This document shows positions 43,821 through 52,523 of a stretch of 64,000 nucleotides of DNA, piece by piece. Position numbers and translations under genes: made by a program. The first letter of the stretch is position 1. Every line of letters begins with the position of its first letter. Origin of the DNA: Lachnospira sp900551945 (GTDB lineage: Bacteria; Bacillota; Clostridia; Lachnospirales; Lachnospiraceae); the NCBI GenBank assembly GCA_048380335.1, contig DBFCCI010000036.1:62001-126000 (forward strand), read 5' to 3'. The notes under the pieces were generated by a model that did no database searches, was not told the origin of the DNA, and was given only the letters and a program-made list of their open reading frames with translations.

Positions 43821-44804
43821 ATGGGAGAGGTCTTATCACAAGATGAGATAGATAGCCTCTTAAAAGCTCTTAGTACAGGTGAACTTGATGCTGATGAGAT
43901 GAAAAATACCGAAGAACGACAAGTTAAGAATTATGACTTTGCTAGACCTTCAAAATTCTCAAAAGAACATTTAAGGACACTTGAAATTATTTTTGAACAT
44001 TTTGGAAGACTTTTAGCTACCAATCTTCCTGCATATCTTCGTAAATCGGTTAATGTAGAAGTAGTTAATTCAGAAGTAGTAATATATTCAGAGTTTTCTA
44101 ACGCATTGTCTAACCCTGTATTGCTTGGGGTAGTTGGTATGCAGCCATTAAATGGAAATGTTATAATTGAAATGGCGTCTAATCTTGGGTTTGCAATTGT
44201 TGACCGATTGCTAGGCGGCATGGGTACATCGCTTGAAAAAGAAAGAGATTTCTCAGAAATTGAATTATCTATTATAGAAAGAATATTTAATATTTGTGTT
44301 AATCTTTTTCAAGAACCGTGGGAGAATGTAGTCAAGGTTTCCCCAAGACTTGAAAGAATTGAAACAAATTCACAGTTCGCCCAGATTATTTCACCAAGTG
44401 AAACTATTGCTATTGTAACAATGAACTTAAAAATTGGCGATGTTGAAGGTCTTATGAACATATGTCTACCTTTTACAACATTAGAACCAGTTATGGATAA
44501 ACTTAATACTAAGTATTGGTTCTCAACAATGAAAGAAAAGGAAGATTCATCGTATGGAGAAGCAATAGAGAGTATTATTGACAAAGCTCAAATTCCTATC
44601 AAAGCGATTTTAGGAAGAAGTACAATTAGTGTACAAGATTTTGTTAATATTCAATTAGGTGATATAATTAAAATTGATAAAAAAGTTAATGAGGAATTGG
44701 AAATTTATGTTGGTGATATTAAAAAGTTTGAGGCGTTGCCAGGATATTCCAATAATAAATATGCTGTAAGAATTACAGAGATTATAAGAGAGGAGAGTGA
44801 ATAG
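43821..44804 (+). CDS. fliM: Flagellar motor switch protein FliM
   Basis: FliM is the CheY-P receptor of the C ring. The 327-residue protein starts with the CheY-binding peptide LSQDEIDSLLKAL, followed by the CheC-like core and a C-terminal SpoA domain (IQLGDIIKIDKKVNEELEIYVG). ATG 43821 has AAAGGAGGTGAGG upstream; the in-frame GTG 43812 lies in that site. FliY follows two bases after the stop. Confidence 0.95.
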   Translation: MGEVLSQDEIDSLLKALSTGELDADEMKNTEERQVKNYDFARPSKFSKEHLRTLEIIFEHFGRLLATNLPAYLRKSVNVEVVNSEVVIYSEFSNALSNPVLLGVVGMQPLNGNVIIEMASNLGFAIVDRLLGGMGTSLEKERDFSEIELSIIERIFNICVNLFQEPWENVVKVSPRLERIETNSQFAQIISPSETIAIVTMNLKIGDVEGLMNICLPFTTLEPVMDKLNTKYWFSTMKEKEDSSYGEAIESIIDKAQIPIKAILGRSTISVQDFVNIQLGDIIKIDKKVNEELEIYVGDIKKFEALPGYSNNKYAVRITEIIREESE

Positions 44805-44806
44805 AT

Positions 44807-46087
44807 ATGGATGGCATGCTGTCACAAGATGAGATTAATGCGTTATTAAATGGTATGAATACAGATGATGACGCATCAAATACAGCTGATACAACGGCTG
44901 ATACAGATACTTCCACTCCAGCTGATACAACATCTGAAACAGCGGGTGGTGCTACCTCAGCTTCTAATGAAGAATTTTCACTAGATGATTCAGAAAAAGA
45001 TGCGGTTGGTGAGATTTCTAATATAAGTATGGGAACAGCTGCAACTACACTGAGTTCATTACTTAACCAAAAAGTTAATATTACTACGCCAATGGTTGCT
45101 ATTGCTACATGGGACGACCTTGCTACAAGATATGATAGACCATGTGTAATGATGCAGATTTCATATAAGGAAGGCTTAGATGGTAATAATGTTTTAATTT
45201 TAAAAGAAAAAGATGTAAAGATTATTACTGATTTGATGATGGGAGGTGTAGGAGAAGTAAATGACGATGAGCCTCTTAGTGAATTGCATCTTAGTGCAAT
45301 CGGTGAGGCTATGAACCAGATGATGGGTTCTGCTGCTACATCAATGTCTTCAATGTTTAACAGAAAAATTGACATAAGTCCACCTGTAGCAGACTTAATT
45401 GAAACTTATGGAGATATTACACAAGATATACCAGCATTTTTAAATGGGTCATTTGTAATGGTTGCTTTTAAGATGACCATTGGTGAACTTGTTGATAGTG
45501 AAATCATGCAGTTATATCCAATTGAGTTTGCTAGAGAACTTATTAAGATGTTTGGTGTAGGTGAAACACCAGAGGCTACACCAGAGCAACAGCCGGCAGT
45601 AGATAACACTCAGCAACAGGCACAACCACAAATGCAGATGCAACAGCCTCAGATGCAAATGCAACAACCACAAATGGATATGCAGCAGGGACAAATGCAA
45701 ATGCCTTATGGATATGCACCACAAATGCCACCATATGGCTACGCACAGCAAATGCCACCTTATGGTTATATGCCACCACAGCAGAATGTCAATGTGCAGT
45801 CAGCTTCATTCCAACCGTTTGCTGGTGATATCAATGCTCTTTCTCAACAAGAAAACATTGATTTGATTAAAGAAGTTCCATTAGAGGTTACAGTTGAACT
45901 GGGTAGAACAACTAAGTCAATAAAAGAAATATTAGAGTTTGCACCAGGAACAATTGTTGAACTTAATAAAATAGCAGGTGAAACTATTGATTTACTTGTT
46001 AATGGAAGACGTATAGCCAAAGGTGAAGTAGTAGTAATTGAAGAAAGCTTTGGTGTAAGAATTACAGAAATTATTAAAGATAGATAA
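44807..46087 (+). CDS. fliY: Flagellar motor switch phosphatase FliY (FliN-fused)
   Basis: FliY is a C-ring protein that also dephosphorylates CheY-P. The 426-residue protein has a FliM-like N-terminal CheY-binding peptide LSQDEINALLNGM, two CheC-type active sites (EISNISMGTAATTLSS and EAMNQMMGSAATSMSS), a Met/Gln/Pro/Tyr-rich linker of about 60 residues and a C-terminal FliN domain (LEVTVELGRTTKSIKEILEF). The linker has tandem MQMQQPQ and PPYGYA(P/Q)QM repeats. No separate fliN was seen. Confidence 0.94.
   Translation: MDGMLSQDEINALLNGMNTDDDASNTADTTADTDTSTPADTTSETAGGATSASNEEFSLDDSEKDAVGEISNISMGTAATTLSSLLNQKVNITTPMVAIATWDDLATRYDRPCVMMQISYKEGLDGNNVLILKEKDVKIITDLMMGGVGEVNDDEPLSELHLSAIGEAMNQMMGSAATSMSSMFNRKIDISPPVADLIETYGDITQDIPAFLNGSFVMVAFKMTIGELVDSEIMQLYPIEFARELIKMFGVGETPEATPEQQPAVDNTQQQAQPQMQMQQPQMQMQQPQMDMQQGQMQMPYGYAPQMPPYGYAQQMPPYGYMPPQQNVNVQSASFQPFAGDINALSQQENIDLIKEVPLEVTVELGRTTKSIKEILEFAPGTIVELNKIAGETIDLLVNGRRIAKGEVVVIEESFGVRITEIIKDR
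45632..45785 (+). repeat. In-frame repeat region in the fliY linker
   Basis: The segment encodes three near-identical MQMQQPQ-type heptads followed by three PPYGYxxQM-type units. It makes a flexible linker between the CheC-like and FliN parts, and its length may vary between strains. Confidence 0.8.
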
Positions 46088-46177
46088 AATGCAAAAAAAC
46101 AGTAGGAATATTGAATTAATTGATGTATAATATATGTGAATTAATGAATAATCTTATGGATAGAATAGGAGAATTAT

Positions 46178-46540
46178 ATGGCAAAGAATATTTTAATATG
46201 CGATGATGCAGCATTTATGAGAATGATGATTAAAGATATTCTGACAAAGAATGGTTATAATATTGTAGGAGAGGCTGAGAATGGTGCAAAGGCTGTAGAA
46301 AAGTACAATGAACTTAAGCCAGATTTAGTACTTATGGATATCACAATGCCAGAGATGGACGGTATTGAAGCACTTAAGAAGATTAAGTCAGGTGACCCTA
46401 ATGCTTCTATTATTATGTGTTCTGCTATGGGTCAGCAGGCAATGGTTATTGAATCAATACAGTCAGGAGCAAAGGACTTTATTGTTAAGCCATTCCAGGC
46501 AGATAGAGTTCTTGAAGCTGTACAGAAAGTTGTAGGATAA
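46178..46540 (+). CDS. cheY: Chemotaxis response regulator CheY
   Basis: The 120-residue single receiver domain has the phosphorylation site D54 (LVLMDITMPEMDG), the N-terminal acidic pair (CDDAAFMRMMIK), the conserved Lys in DFIVKPFQ and the switch Thr/Ser (CSAMGQQ). It would be phosphorylated by CheA and bind FliM and FliY. The fliO start overlaps the stop by one base (TAATG). Confidence 0.95.
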   Translation: MAKNILICDDAAFMRMMIKDILTKNGYNIVGEAENGAKAVEKYNELKPDLVLMDITMPEMDGIEALKKIKSGDPNASIIMCSAMGQQAMVIESIQSGAKDFIVKPFQADRVLEAVQKVVG

Positions 46541-46911
46541 TGCAGTTTTTAGCTCTTAACAGCAGATTAGAATCTTTAGTTCAGTTATTAACTGTTCTAG
46601 TTGTATTTATATTTGTTCTTGCAATTACATATTTTGGGACAAGATGGGTTGGTAATCTTCAAAAAGAAAAGATGATTGGCAGTAATGTTAAAGTTCTTGA
46701 AACAATGAGAATTTCCAATAGCAAATATATTCAGATTATAAAGGTGGGTACAAAGTGTTTTACTATTGCTGTCTGTAAAGACAATATAACGTACCTGACT
46801 GAAGTAAATGAAGATGAGCTTTTCTTTGAAGAAAAGGCAACAGGTGTTGATTCAGAAAGTTTTAAGGCAATATTAGATAAGTTTAAAAAGGACAAGCCTC
46901 ATAATGATTAG
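46540..46911 (+). CDS. fliO: Flagellar biosynthesis protein FliO
   Basis: FliO helps assemble the FliPQR export gate. The 123-residue protein has one membrane helix (about 17-40) and a cytoplasmic FliO domain (LETMRISNSKYIQIIKVGTKCFTIAVCKDNITYL). Sequence conservation is low in this family, but location between cheY and fliP supports it. Confidence 0.85.
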   Translation: MQFLALNSRLESLVQLLTVLVVFIFVLAITYFGTRWVGNLQKEKMIGSNVKVLETMRISNSKYIQIIKVGTKCFTIAVCKDNITYLTEVNEDELFFEEKATGVDSESFKAILDKFKKDKPHND

Positions 46912-46926
46912 GCAGGATAAGATGTT

Positions 46927-47721
46927 ATGTTACAATTTGTAAAGAGAAACAAAAAGAGCATTTTTAAAAGTGTATTAATGCTTATTCTTATTATAGGAAT
47001 TGGCACTTGTATGAATAGTTCAGTATTAGCTGCAACAGGAGACTCTAATAATCTTATTAGTGTTGATATATCAAGTGGAGCAGATAATGACATGGCAAGT
47101 GTATTGCAGATGTTACTTGTATTAACTGTAATAGCTATTGCACCATCAATTCTAATAATGCTAACATCATTTACAAGAATTGTAATAGTTTTACATTTTA
47201 CAAGAACTGCAATTGGAACACAGACAGTTCCACCTAATCAAATATTAGTAGGTTTGTCTTTGTTTTTGACTTTATTTGTTATGTCCCCTACATTTACACA
47301 AATTTATGATAGTGCAGTTGTACCATTATCTAATAATGAGATATCGGCAGAAGAAGCGTTTGAAACAGGTGTAAAGCCTTTAAGAGAATTTATGCTTAAG
47401 CAGGTTTCTAATAAAGACCTTGATACGTTTTTGAAGATAGCAGGTTATGAAGATGGTTCTATTGCGTCTGAAGATGATATACCATTGCAGGTGTTAATCC
47501 CAAGTTTTATAATAAGTGAATTAAGGATAGCGTTTATTATTGGTTTTTTAATATATCTTCCGTTTATTGTAATAGATATGGTGGTTTCGTCAACTCTTAT
47601 GTCAATGGGTATGATGATGCTTCCGCCAACTACTATTTCTATGCCATTTAAAATCTTATTATTTGTTATGGCAGATGGATGGAACCTTATTATTGGAAAT
47701 CTGATGACGACGTTTAAGTAG
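46927..47721 (+). CDS. fliP: Flagellar export gate protein FliP
   Basis: FliP is a core gate subunit with FliQ and FliR. The 264-residue protein has a cleavable-type N-terminal signal helix and the hallmark TSFTRIVIVLHFTRTAIGTQTVPPNQILVGLSLFLT and the C-terminal GMMMLPPTTISMPFKILLFVMADGWNLI. A hairpin terminator-like structure and an inserted element separate it from fliQ, which is unusual. Confidence 0.95.
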   Translation: MLQFVKRNKKSIFKSVLMLILIIGIGTCMNSSVLAATGDSNNLISVDISSGADNDMASVLQMLLVLTVIAIAPSILIMLTSFTRIVIVLHFTRTAIGTQTVPPNQILVGLSLFLTLFVMSPTFTQIYDSAVVPLSNNEISAEEAFETGVKPLREFMLKQVSNKDLDTFLKIAGYEDGSIASEDDIPLQVLIPSFIISELRIAFIIGFLIYLPFIVIDMVVSSTLMSMGMMMLPPTTISMPFKILLFVMADGWNLIIGNLMTTFK

Positions 47722-47744
47722 AGTTTATACTATGTTGAAGATAG

Positions 47745-47773
47745 GTTCCCCAATATATTTTTTATTGGGGAAC
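47745..47773 (+). terminator. Strong hairpin after fliP
   Basis: GTTCCCCAATA (47745-47755) pairs perfectly with TATTGGGGAAC (47763-47773) around a T-rich loop, and TTTCTATT follows. It has the form of a terminator, with a weak U-tract. Confidence 0.7.
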
Positions 47774-47859
47774 TTTCTATTAAATAAATATTTGAATACT
47801 ATCAATTAGTCGTACACTGATATTGAGAAAATCAATAAGTGGTTGAGGAATTTTTGATT

Positions 47860-47871
47860 ACTATGAAACAT
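47860..47871 (+). repeat. Target-site duplication of element copy A (left)
   Basis: ACTATGAAACAT occurs here and again at 48055-48066, directly flanking the element on both sides. Confidence 0.85.
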
Positions 47872-48054
47872 TAGGTAATTGTGAAATGAATTGACCGTAA
47901 TTTATGTATTTTGCATGGAAATAAGCCCCAATATGATATTTTAGACCTTGAAATTTAGGCAAAATAAAAGTTTTTATTTCAGTGAGGAGCATTGCAAAAT
48001 AGAGGCTCAAAGAAGTTAGAGTTTATGCAGCTTGTGGAGTTTCGCAAACGCCTA
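47872..48054 (+). mobile_element. MITE-like non-autonomous element, copy A (183 bp)
   Basis: The element begins TAGGTAATTGTGAAA and ends TTTCGCAAACGCCTA. These ends are imperfect inverted repeats of the form TAGG...TTGCGAAA. It is flanked by 12-bp direct repeats. A second copy at 63258 differs by about 7 substitutions and a 6-bp insertion. It has no open reading frame. TTGCAT (47911-47916) and TGATAT (47934-47939), 17 bp apart, may form a promoter. Confidence 0.88.
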
Positions 48055-48066
48055 ACTATGAAACAT
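48055..48066 (+). repeat. Target-site duplication of element copy A (right)
   Basis: It is a perfect copy of 47860-47871. Confidence 0.85.
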
Positions 48067-48085
48067 AATTGAAAGGAAGAAAATT

Positions 48086-48355
48086 ATGAATACTGGTGAT
48101 GTAATAACTGTGGCAAGGCAGACCATATGGATAATTGTAAAGACAGCAGTTCCAATACTTCTTGTATCAATGATTGTAGGTCTTATTATAAGTTTATTTC
48201 AGACACTTACATCAATTCAAGAACAGACACTTACATTTGTACCGAAGTTGCTTGCAATAATGCTTGCATTAATGCTTATGGGTTCATGGATGCTTAATGA
48301 GATTGTTTCATATATGAATATTCTTTGGGGCAGTTTTTCGCAATATATAAATTAA
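48086..48355 (+). CDS. fliQ: Flagellar export gate protein FliQ
   Basis: The 89-residue protein has two membrane helices and the FliQ signature (GLIISLFQTLTSIQEQTLTFVPKLLAIMLALML). It follows the inserted element, and the ribosome site GAAAGGAAG is intact, so translation should be unaffected even if transcription is altered. Confidence 0.95.
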   Translation: MNTGDVITVARQTIWIIVKTAVPILLVSMIVGLIISLFQTLTSIQEQTLTFVPKLLAIMLALMLMGSWMLNEIVSYMNILWGSFSQYIN

Positions 48356-48369
48356 CTGGAGAATAGTAG

Positions 48370-49146
48370 ATGATTACTTACAATGTTGCATTAGACCAGT
48401 TTGAACTGCTTATATTAATTTTGATGAGAATGGCTTCATTTGTATTTGCAGCTCCATTTTTTAATACAGCAAATACACCACAAAGGCTTAAAGTAGGTCT
48501 TTCCTTTTTCTTATCATTTTTAGTATATACGCTTCATCCTGATATGAATGTAGAATACAATGGGTTAATTGAATATGCTGGGTTGATTGTAATGGAAGTA
48601 ATGGTAGGAATATTACTTGGCGCAATGGCTTCTTTTTGCGTGCAAATAATACATTTTGCAGGTAAGCTTATTGATATGGATATAGGTATATCTATGGCAC
48701 AGATTATGGACCCTACAACTAAAGTTCAAGTAGGTATCATGGGTAACTTTTATTATTATATGCTTATGTTACTTCTTATTATATCTGGGCTTCATCAGTA
48801 TCTTGTTGCAGCTATTATAGAAACATACAATGTAATACCAATAGGAGGTATTAATGTAAGTGGTTCTATATATACTACGGTTATTAATTTTATGTCAGAT
48901 TATTTTGTTATAGGCTTTAGAATAGAACTACCAGTATTTGCGGCAACATTGTTGCTTAACTGTGTTCTTGCTATTATTGCAAGAGTTGCACCACAGATGA
49001 ATATGTTTGTTGTTGGTATGCAGTTAAAGATATTTGTTGGAATATTTGTTATATTTTTTACAATAGTTATGCTTCCATCAGTTTCTACATTTATATATAA
49101 TGAGATACAAACAATTATGGCATCGTTAGTGCGAGGAATGAGTTAG
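48370..49146 (+). CDS. fliR: Flagellar export gate protein FliR
   Basis: FliR completes the FliPQR gate. The 258-residue protein has about six hydrophobic segments and family motifs FAAPFFNTANTPQRLKVGLSFFLS and APQMNMFVVGMQLKIFVGIFVI. It starts 14 nt after fliQ with CTGGAGAATAG, and flhB follows. Confidence 0.95.
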   Translation: MITYNVALDQFELLILILMRMASFVFAAPFFNTANTPQRLKVGLSFFLSFLVYTLHPDMNVEYNGLIEYAGLIVMEVMVGILLGAMASFCVQIIHFAGKLIDMDIGISMAQIMDPTTKVQVGIMGNFYYYMLMLLLIISGLHQYLVAAIIETYNVIPIGGINVSGSIYTTVINFMSDYFVIGFRIELPVFAATLLLNCVLAIIARVAPQMNMFVVGMQLKIFVGIFVIFFTIVMLPSVSTFIYNEIQTIMASLVRGMS

Positions 49147-49181
49147 TATAATATTTATTATTATGGGGTGTATTGTTATAA

Positions 49182-50312
49182 ATGGATAATTATGTTAATG
49201 ATAATTTGAAACTTCAGTTAAATCTACAGTTTTTTGCTAAAGATGGGCCGGGCGGTGAAAAAACAGAGCCAGCCACAGCGAAAAAGTTAGACGATGTAAG
49301 AAAGAATGGACAAACTGCAAAGAGTAAAGAATTAATTACATCAATTTCATTATTGTCATTATTTATTCTTGTTAAGATATATGTCGGAACTGTTGGTCAA
49401 AAATTTACAGAAGTTTTTCAAGAAATATATCAGACATTTGATAAGATTATAGATAACAGTAATAATGGAATGCGTATGGCAGATGCAGTTGGGGTGGTGC
49501 AAAAAGTTATGATGTCAGTTGTTAGCATAACAGCACCAATTTTTATTATTGCAGTAGTTATTGCATTTATATGTAATGCGTTGCAACAAAAGTGGATGGT
49601 TACAGCAGAGCCATTAAAGCCAAAGTTTAGTAAACTCAATCCATTAAATGGTTTTAAAAGAATATTTTCTTTTAAACAGTTGTTTGAGTTGTTAAAATCA
49701 ATAGCGATGCTTTTAATAATAGGTGTAATGGCATATGTAACAATAAAGGATAAAGTTAATGTGCTTCTTACTTTTTATGATATTTCATTAAATACAGCAT
49801 TGTCAACAATAGGAGATATAATTGTTGATTTGGGAATAAAAATAAGTGCAGTATTCTTAATAGTTGGTTTTGTTGATTTGTTTTATCAAAAATTTAAGTT
49901 TAAGAATGATAACATGATGACAAAACAAGAAGTTAAAGATGAATATAAAAATACAGAAGGTGACCCACAAGTTAAAGGTCAGATTAAGAGAAAAATGGCT
50001 GAAATATCGAGAAGAAGAATGATGGAACAGTTGCCGGAGGCAGATGTAGTCATAACTAACCCAACGCATTTTGCAGTTGCGCTTAAGTATGAACCCGACT
50101 CAGGAAAAGCTCCTATAGTTATAGCCAAAGGTGCAGATTATCTTGCATTTCAAATAAAAGACAAGGCAAGAGAGTGTAACATTGAGATAGTGGAGAACAA
50201 GCCATTAGCCAGAATGTTATATCACAATGTAGATATAGGCATGGAAATTCCGCCAGAACTTTATCAAGTTGTTGCAGAAATCCTTGCAAAGATTTTACAA
50301 CCTAAGTTTTAA
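49182..50312 (+). CDS. flhB: Flagellar export switch protein FlhB
   Basis: FlhB controls the switch of export specificity. The 376-residue protein has GGEKTEPATAKKLDDVRKNGQ in its N-terminus, four membrane helices, and the autocleavage site N293-PTH in VVITNPTHFAVALKYE. The N-terminal extension of about 20 residues is longer than usual. A terminator follows. Confidence 0.95.
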   Translation: MDNYVNDNLKLQLNLQFFAKDGPGGEKTEPATAKKLDDVRKNGQTAKSKELITSISLLSLFILVKIYVGTVGQKFTEVFQEIYQTFDKIIDNSNNGMRMADAVGVVQKVMMSVVSITAPIFIIAVVIAFICNALQQKWMVTAEPLKPKFSKLNPLNGFKRIFSFKQLFELLKSIAMLLIIGVMAYVTIKDKVNVLLTFYDISLNTALSTIGDIIVDLGIKISAVFLIVGFVDLFYQKFKFKNDNMMTKQEVKDEYKNTEGDPQVKGQIKRKMAEISRRRMMEQLPEADVVITNPTHFAVALKYEPDSGKAPIVIAKGADYLAFQIKDKARECNIEIVENKPLARMLYHNVDIGMEIPPELYQVVAEILAKILQPKF

Positions 50313-50352
50313 GATATTCAAGCACATTTAATTTGAATTAATAATAGAAAGC

Positions 50353-50394
50353 TAATAACATTATAAATAGTTTTATTATTAATGTTATTTTTTA
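50353..50394 (+). terminator. Terminator after flhB
   Basis: AATAACATTA pairs with TAATGTTATT and TTTTTAT follows. It lies within the cluster just ahead of the flhA promoter candidate. Confidence 0.65.
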
Positions 50395-50413
50395 TAAAAA
50401 CACAACATTTTTT

Positions 50414-50442
50414 TTGCACATTACGTTAAAAAATGTTACAAT
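50414..50442 (+). promoter_or_regulatory. Internal sigma-A-like promoter before flhA
   Basis: TTGCAC (50414-50419) and TACAAT (50437-50442) are separated by 17 bp, about 40 bp before flhA. Confidence 0.6.
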
Positions 50443-50482
50443 AAATAAGATACATATAGATTATGAAAGGGGAAACTAAGTA

Positions 50483-52522
50483 ATGAAAATAAAAAAGAAT
50501 GATTTATTCATGGGAATATACCTTCTTTCAGCGGTATTATTTTTCATTATTTCAATCCCATCATGGTTATTGGATATACTGCTTGCATTTAATATTGGTG
50601 TGGCAATGGTTGTCTTATTTAATGCTTTGTTTGCAAAAGAAGTACTTGATATGGCTTCGTTTCCTACATTGCTGTTATTTACAACTATTTTTAGAATATC
50701 ACTTAATGTTTCTTCAACCAAACTTATATTAAGAGATGGTGATGCAGGTGAAGTTGTCAATACTTTTGGTGAATTTGTTGGCGGTGGTAATCTTGTAATA
50801 GGTATAATTATATTTATCGTGTTGATTATCATTCAGTTTATTGTTATAAACAAAGGTTCTGAAAGAGTTGCCGAAGTAACAGCTAGATTTACACTTGATG
50901 CTATGGCTGGTAAGCAGATGGCTATTGACTCAGACCTTAATACAGGTGCTATTACAGATAAAGAAGCACAGATAAAAAGACAGAAGCTCCAAAAAGAGAA
51001 CAGTTTCTTTGGTTCAATGGACGGTGCTACTAAGTATGTAAAGGGAGATGCAACAGCAGGTCTTATAATTACAGGTATTAATATCGTGGGTGGTATTATC
51101 ATGGGTATGGTATACGGTGGACTTGATATAACAGAAGCTCTACAAAAGTATACTATCCTTACAATCGGTGATGGTCTTTGTAGCCAGATACCTTCATTAC
51201 TTATATCACTTTCAACTGGTATATTAGTTACTAAGGCTTCAAGTGATGGAGAACTTGGTGATGAGATGGTAGGACAGCTCTTATCAATTGATAAGGTTCT
51301 TCTTATGGTAGGTGCAGCAATGTCACTTCTTGGTGTTATTACACCGTTACCTTGGTATATATTCGTTCCTTTTGGTGTTGCTTTAATAGTATATAGCAGA
51401 AAAGTTGGCAAGAAGAACGATATTGAAGCTATTGAAGAAGAAGTGGAAGCAGAAGAAACAGAGGCTCAAGAGATACGAAAGCCAGAAAATGTTGTTTCTT
51501 TGCTTAATGTTGACCCAATTGAATTGGAATTTGGTTATGGTATTATCCCACTTGCCGATGTCAATCAAGGTGGTGACCTTCTTGATAGAGTTGTAATGAT
51601 AAGACGACAAGTTGCGTTAGAGCTTGGTGCAGTTGTTCCTATTATTCGTCTTAGAGATAATATTCAGCTTAATCCTAATCAGTATATAATTAAGATAAAG
51701 GGTATTCAAGTAAGCGAGGGTGAAATTTTATTTGACCACTATATGGCTATGAACCCGGGTTATGTAGAAGAGGAAATTACAGGTATTCCTACATTTGAAC
51801 CATCTTTCCATCTTCCAGCAATCTGGATAACTGAAAGTCAAAGGGAAAGAGCAGAATCACTTGGTTATACAGTAGTTGACCCACCTTCAATTATTGCAAC
51901 ACATCTTACAGAAGTAATTAGACAGCATATTGCTGAACTTCTTACAAGACAAGATGTACAGAACCTTATCAACAATATCAAGGATAATAATACAGCACTT
52001 ATTGAAGAACTTGTTCCAAAGCTTCTTGGTGTTGGTGATATTCAAAAAGTACTTCAAAATTTATTATCAGAGGGCATTTCAATAAGAGACCTTGTTACAA
52101 TTTTTGAAACACTTGCTGACCATGCAACAGTTACAAGAGATACTGATATTTTAACAGAATATGTTCGTCAGAGTCTTAAGAGAGCTATATCAGGTAAGTA
52201 CTTCTCACCAAATGAAGTTACTAATGTAGTTACACTTGACCCAGCTATTGAACAAGATATTATGGGGGCAGTTAAGAATACAGAGCAAGGCTCATACCTT
52301 ACATTAGACCCAGAAGAGACTAATAAGATAGTTAAGTCATTAGGTGAAGAACTTAAAAAACTTGAAGATTTAGGTAAGAACCCAATAGTTATAACTTCAC
52401 CTATAGTAAGACTTTATTTTAAAAAGCTTGTTAGTGATTACTTTAAAGATGTTATAGTTGTTTCATATAATGAAGTAGAATCAAATGTAGAATTACAATC
52501 AGTAGGGATGGTGACAGTATAA
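50483..52522 (+). CDS. flhA: Flagellar export apparatus protein FlhA
   Basis: FlhA is the largest export-gate protein and docks chaperone-substrate complexes. The 679-residue protein has seven to eight membrane segments in residues 1-310 with the FHIPEP-family cytoplasmic loop (VIVRNKGSERVAEVTARFTLDAMAGKQMAIDSDLNTG-like, here INKGSERVAEVTARFTLD) and the large C-terminal soluble domain. FlhF starts one base after the stop. Confidence 0.96.
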   Translation: MKIKKNDLFMGIYLLSAVLFFIISIPSWLLDILLAFNIGVAMVVLFNALFAKEVLDMASFPTLLLFTTIFRISLNVSSTKLILRDGDAGEVVNTFGEFVGGGNLVIGIIIFIVLIIIQFIVINKGSERVAEVTARFTLDAMAGKQMAIDSDLNTGAITDKEAQIKRQKLQKENSFFGSMDGATKYVKGDATAGLIITGINIVGGIIMGMVYGGLDITEALQKYTILTIGDGLCSQIPSLLISLSTGILVTKASSDGELGDEMVGQLLSIDKVLLMVGAAMSLLGVITPLPWYIFVPFGVALIVYSRKVGKKNDIEAIEEEVEAEETEAQEIRKPENVVSLLNVDPIELEFGYGIIPLADVNQGGDLLDRVVMIRRQVALELGAVVPIIRLRDNIQLNPNQYIIKIKGIQVSEGEILFDHYMAMNPGYVEEEITGIPTFEPSFHLPAIWITESQRERAESLGYTVVDPPSIIATHLTEVIRQHIAELLTRQDVQNLINNIKDNNTALIEELVPKLLGVGDIQKVLQNLLSEGISIRDLVTIFETLADHATVTRDTDILTEYVRQSLKRAISGKYFSPNEVTNVVTLDPAIEQDIMGAVKNTEQGSYLTLDPEETNKIVKSLGEELKKLEDLGKNPIVITSPIVRLYFKKLVSDYFKDVIVVSYNEVESNVELQSVGMVTV

Positions 52523-52523
52523 G

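Larger units (their letters stand above)
47722..48085 (+). other. Interrupted fliP-fliQ junction (364 nt)
   Basis: The two genes are normally adjacent. Here the gap holds a strong hairpin (47745-47773), about 85 nt with nothing recognised, a 12-bp direct repeat (47860-47871), the inserted element (47872-48054), the second copy of the repeat (48055-48066), and GAAAGGAAG before fliQ. Confidence 0.75.

Noticed and set aside
50833..51411. Long minus-strand open frame opposite flhA
   Set aside because: It is an antisense shadow of flhA with no start signal.
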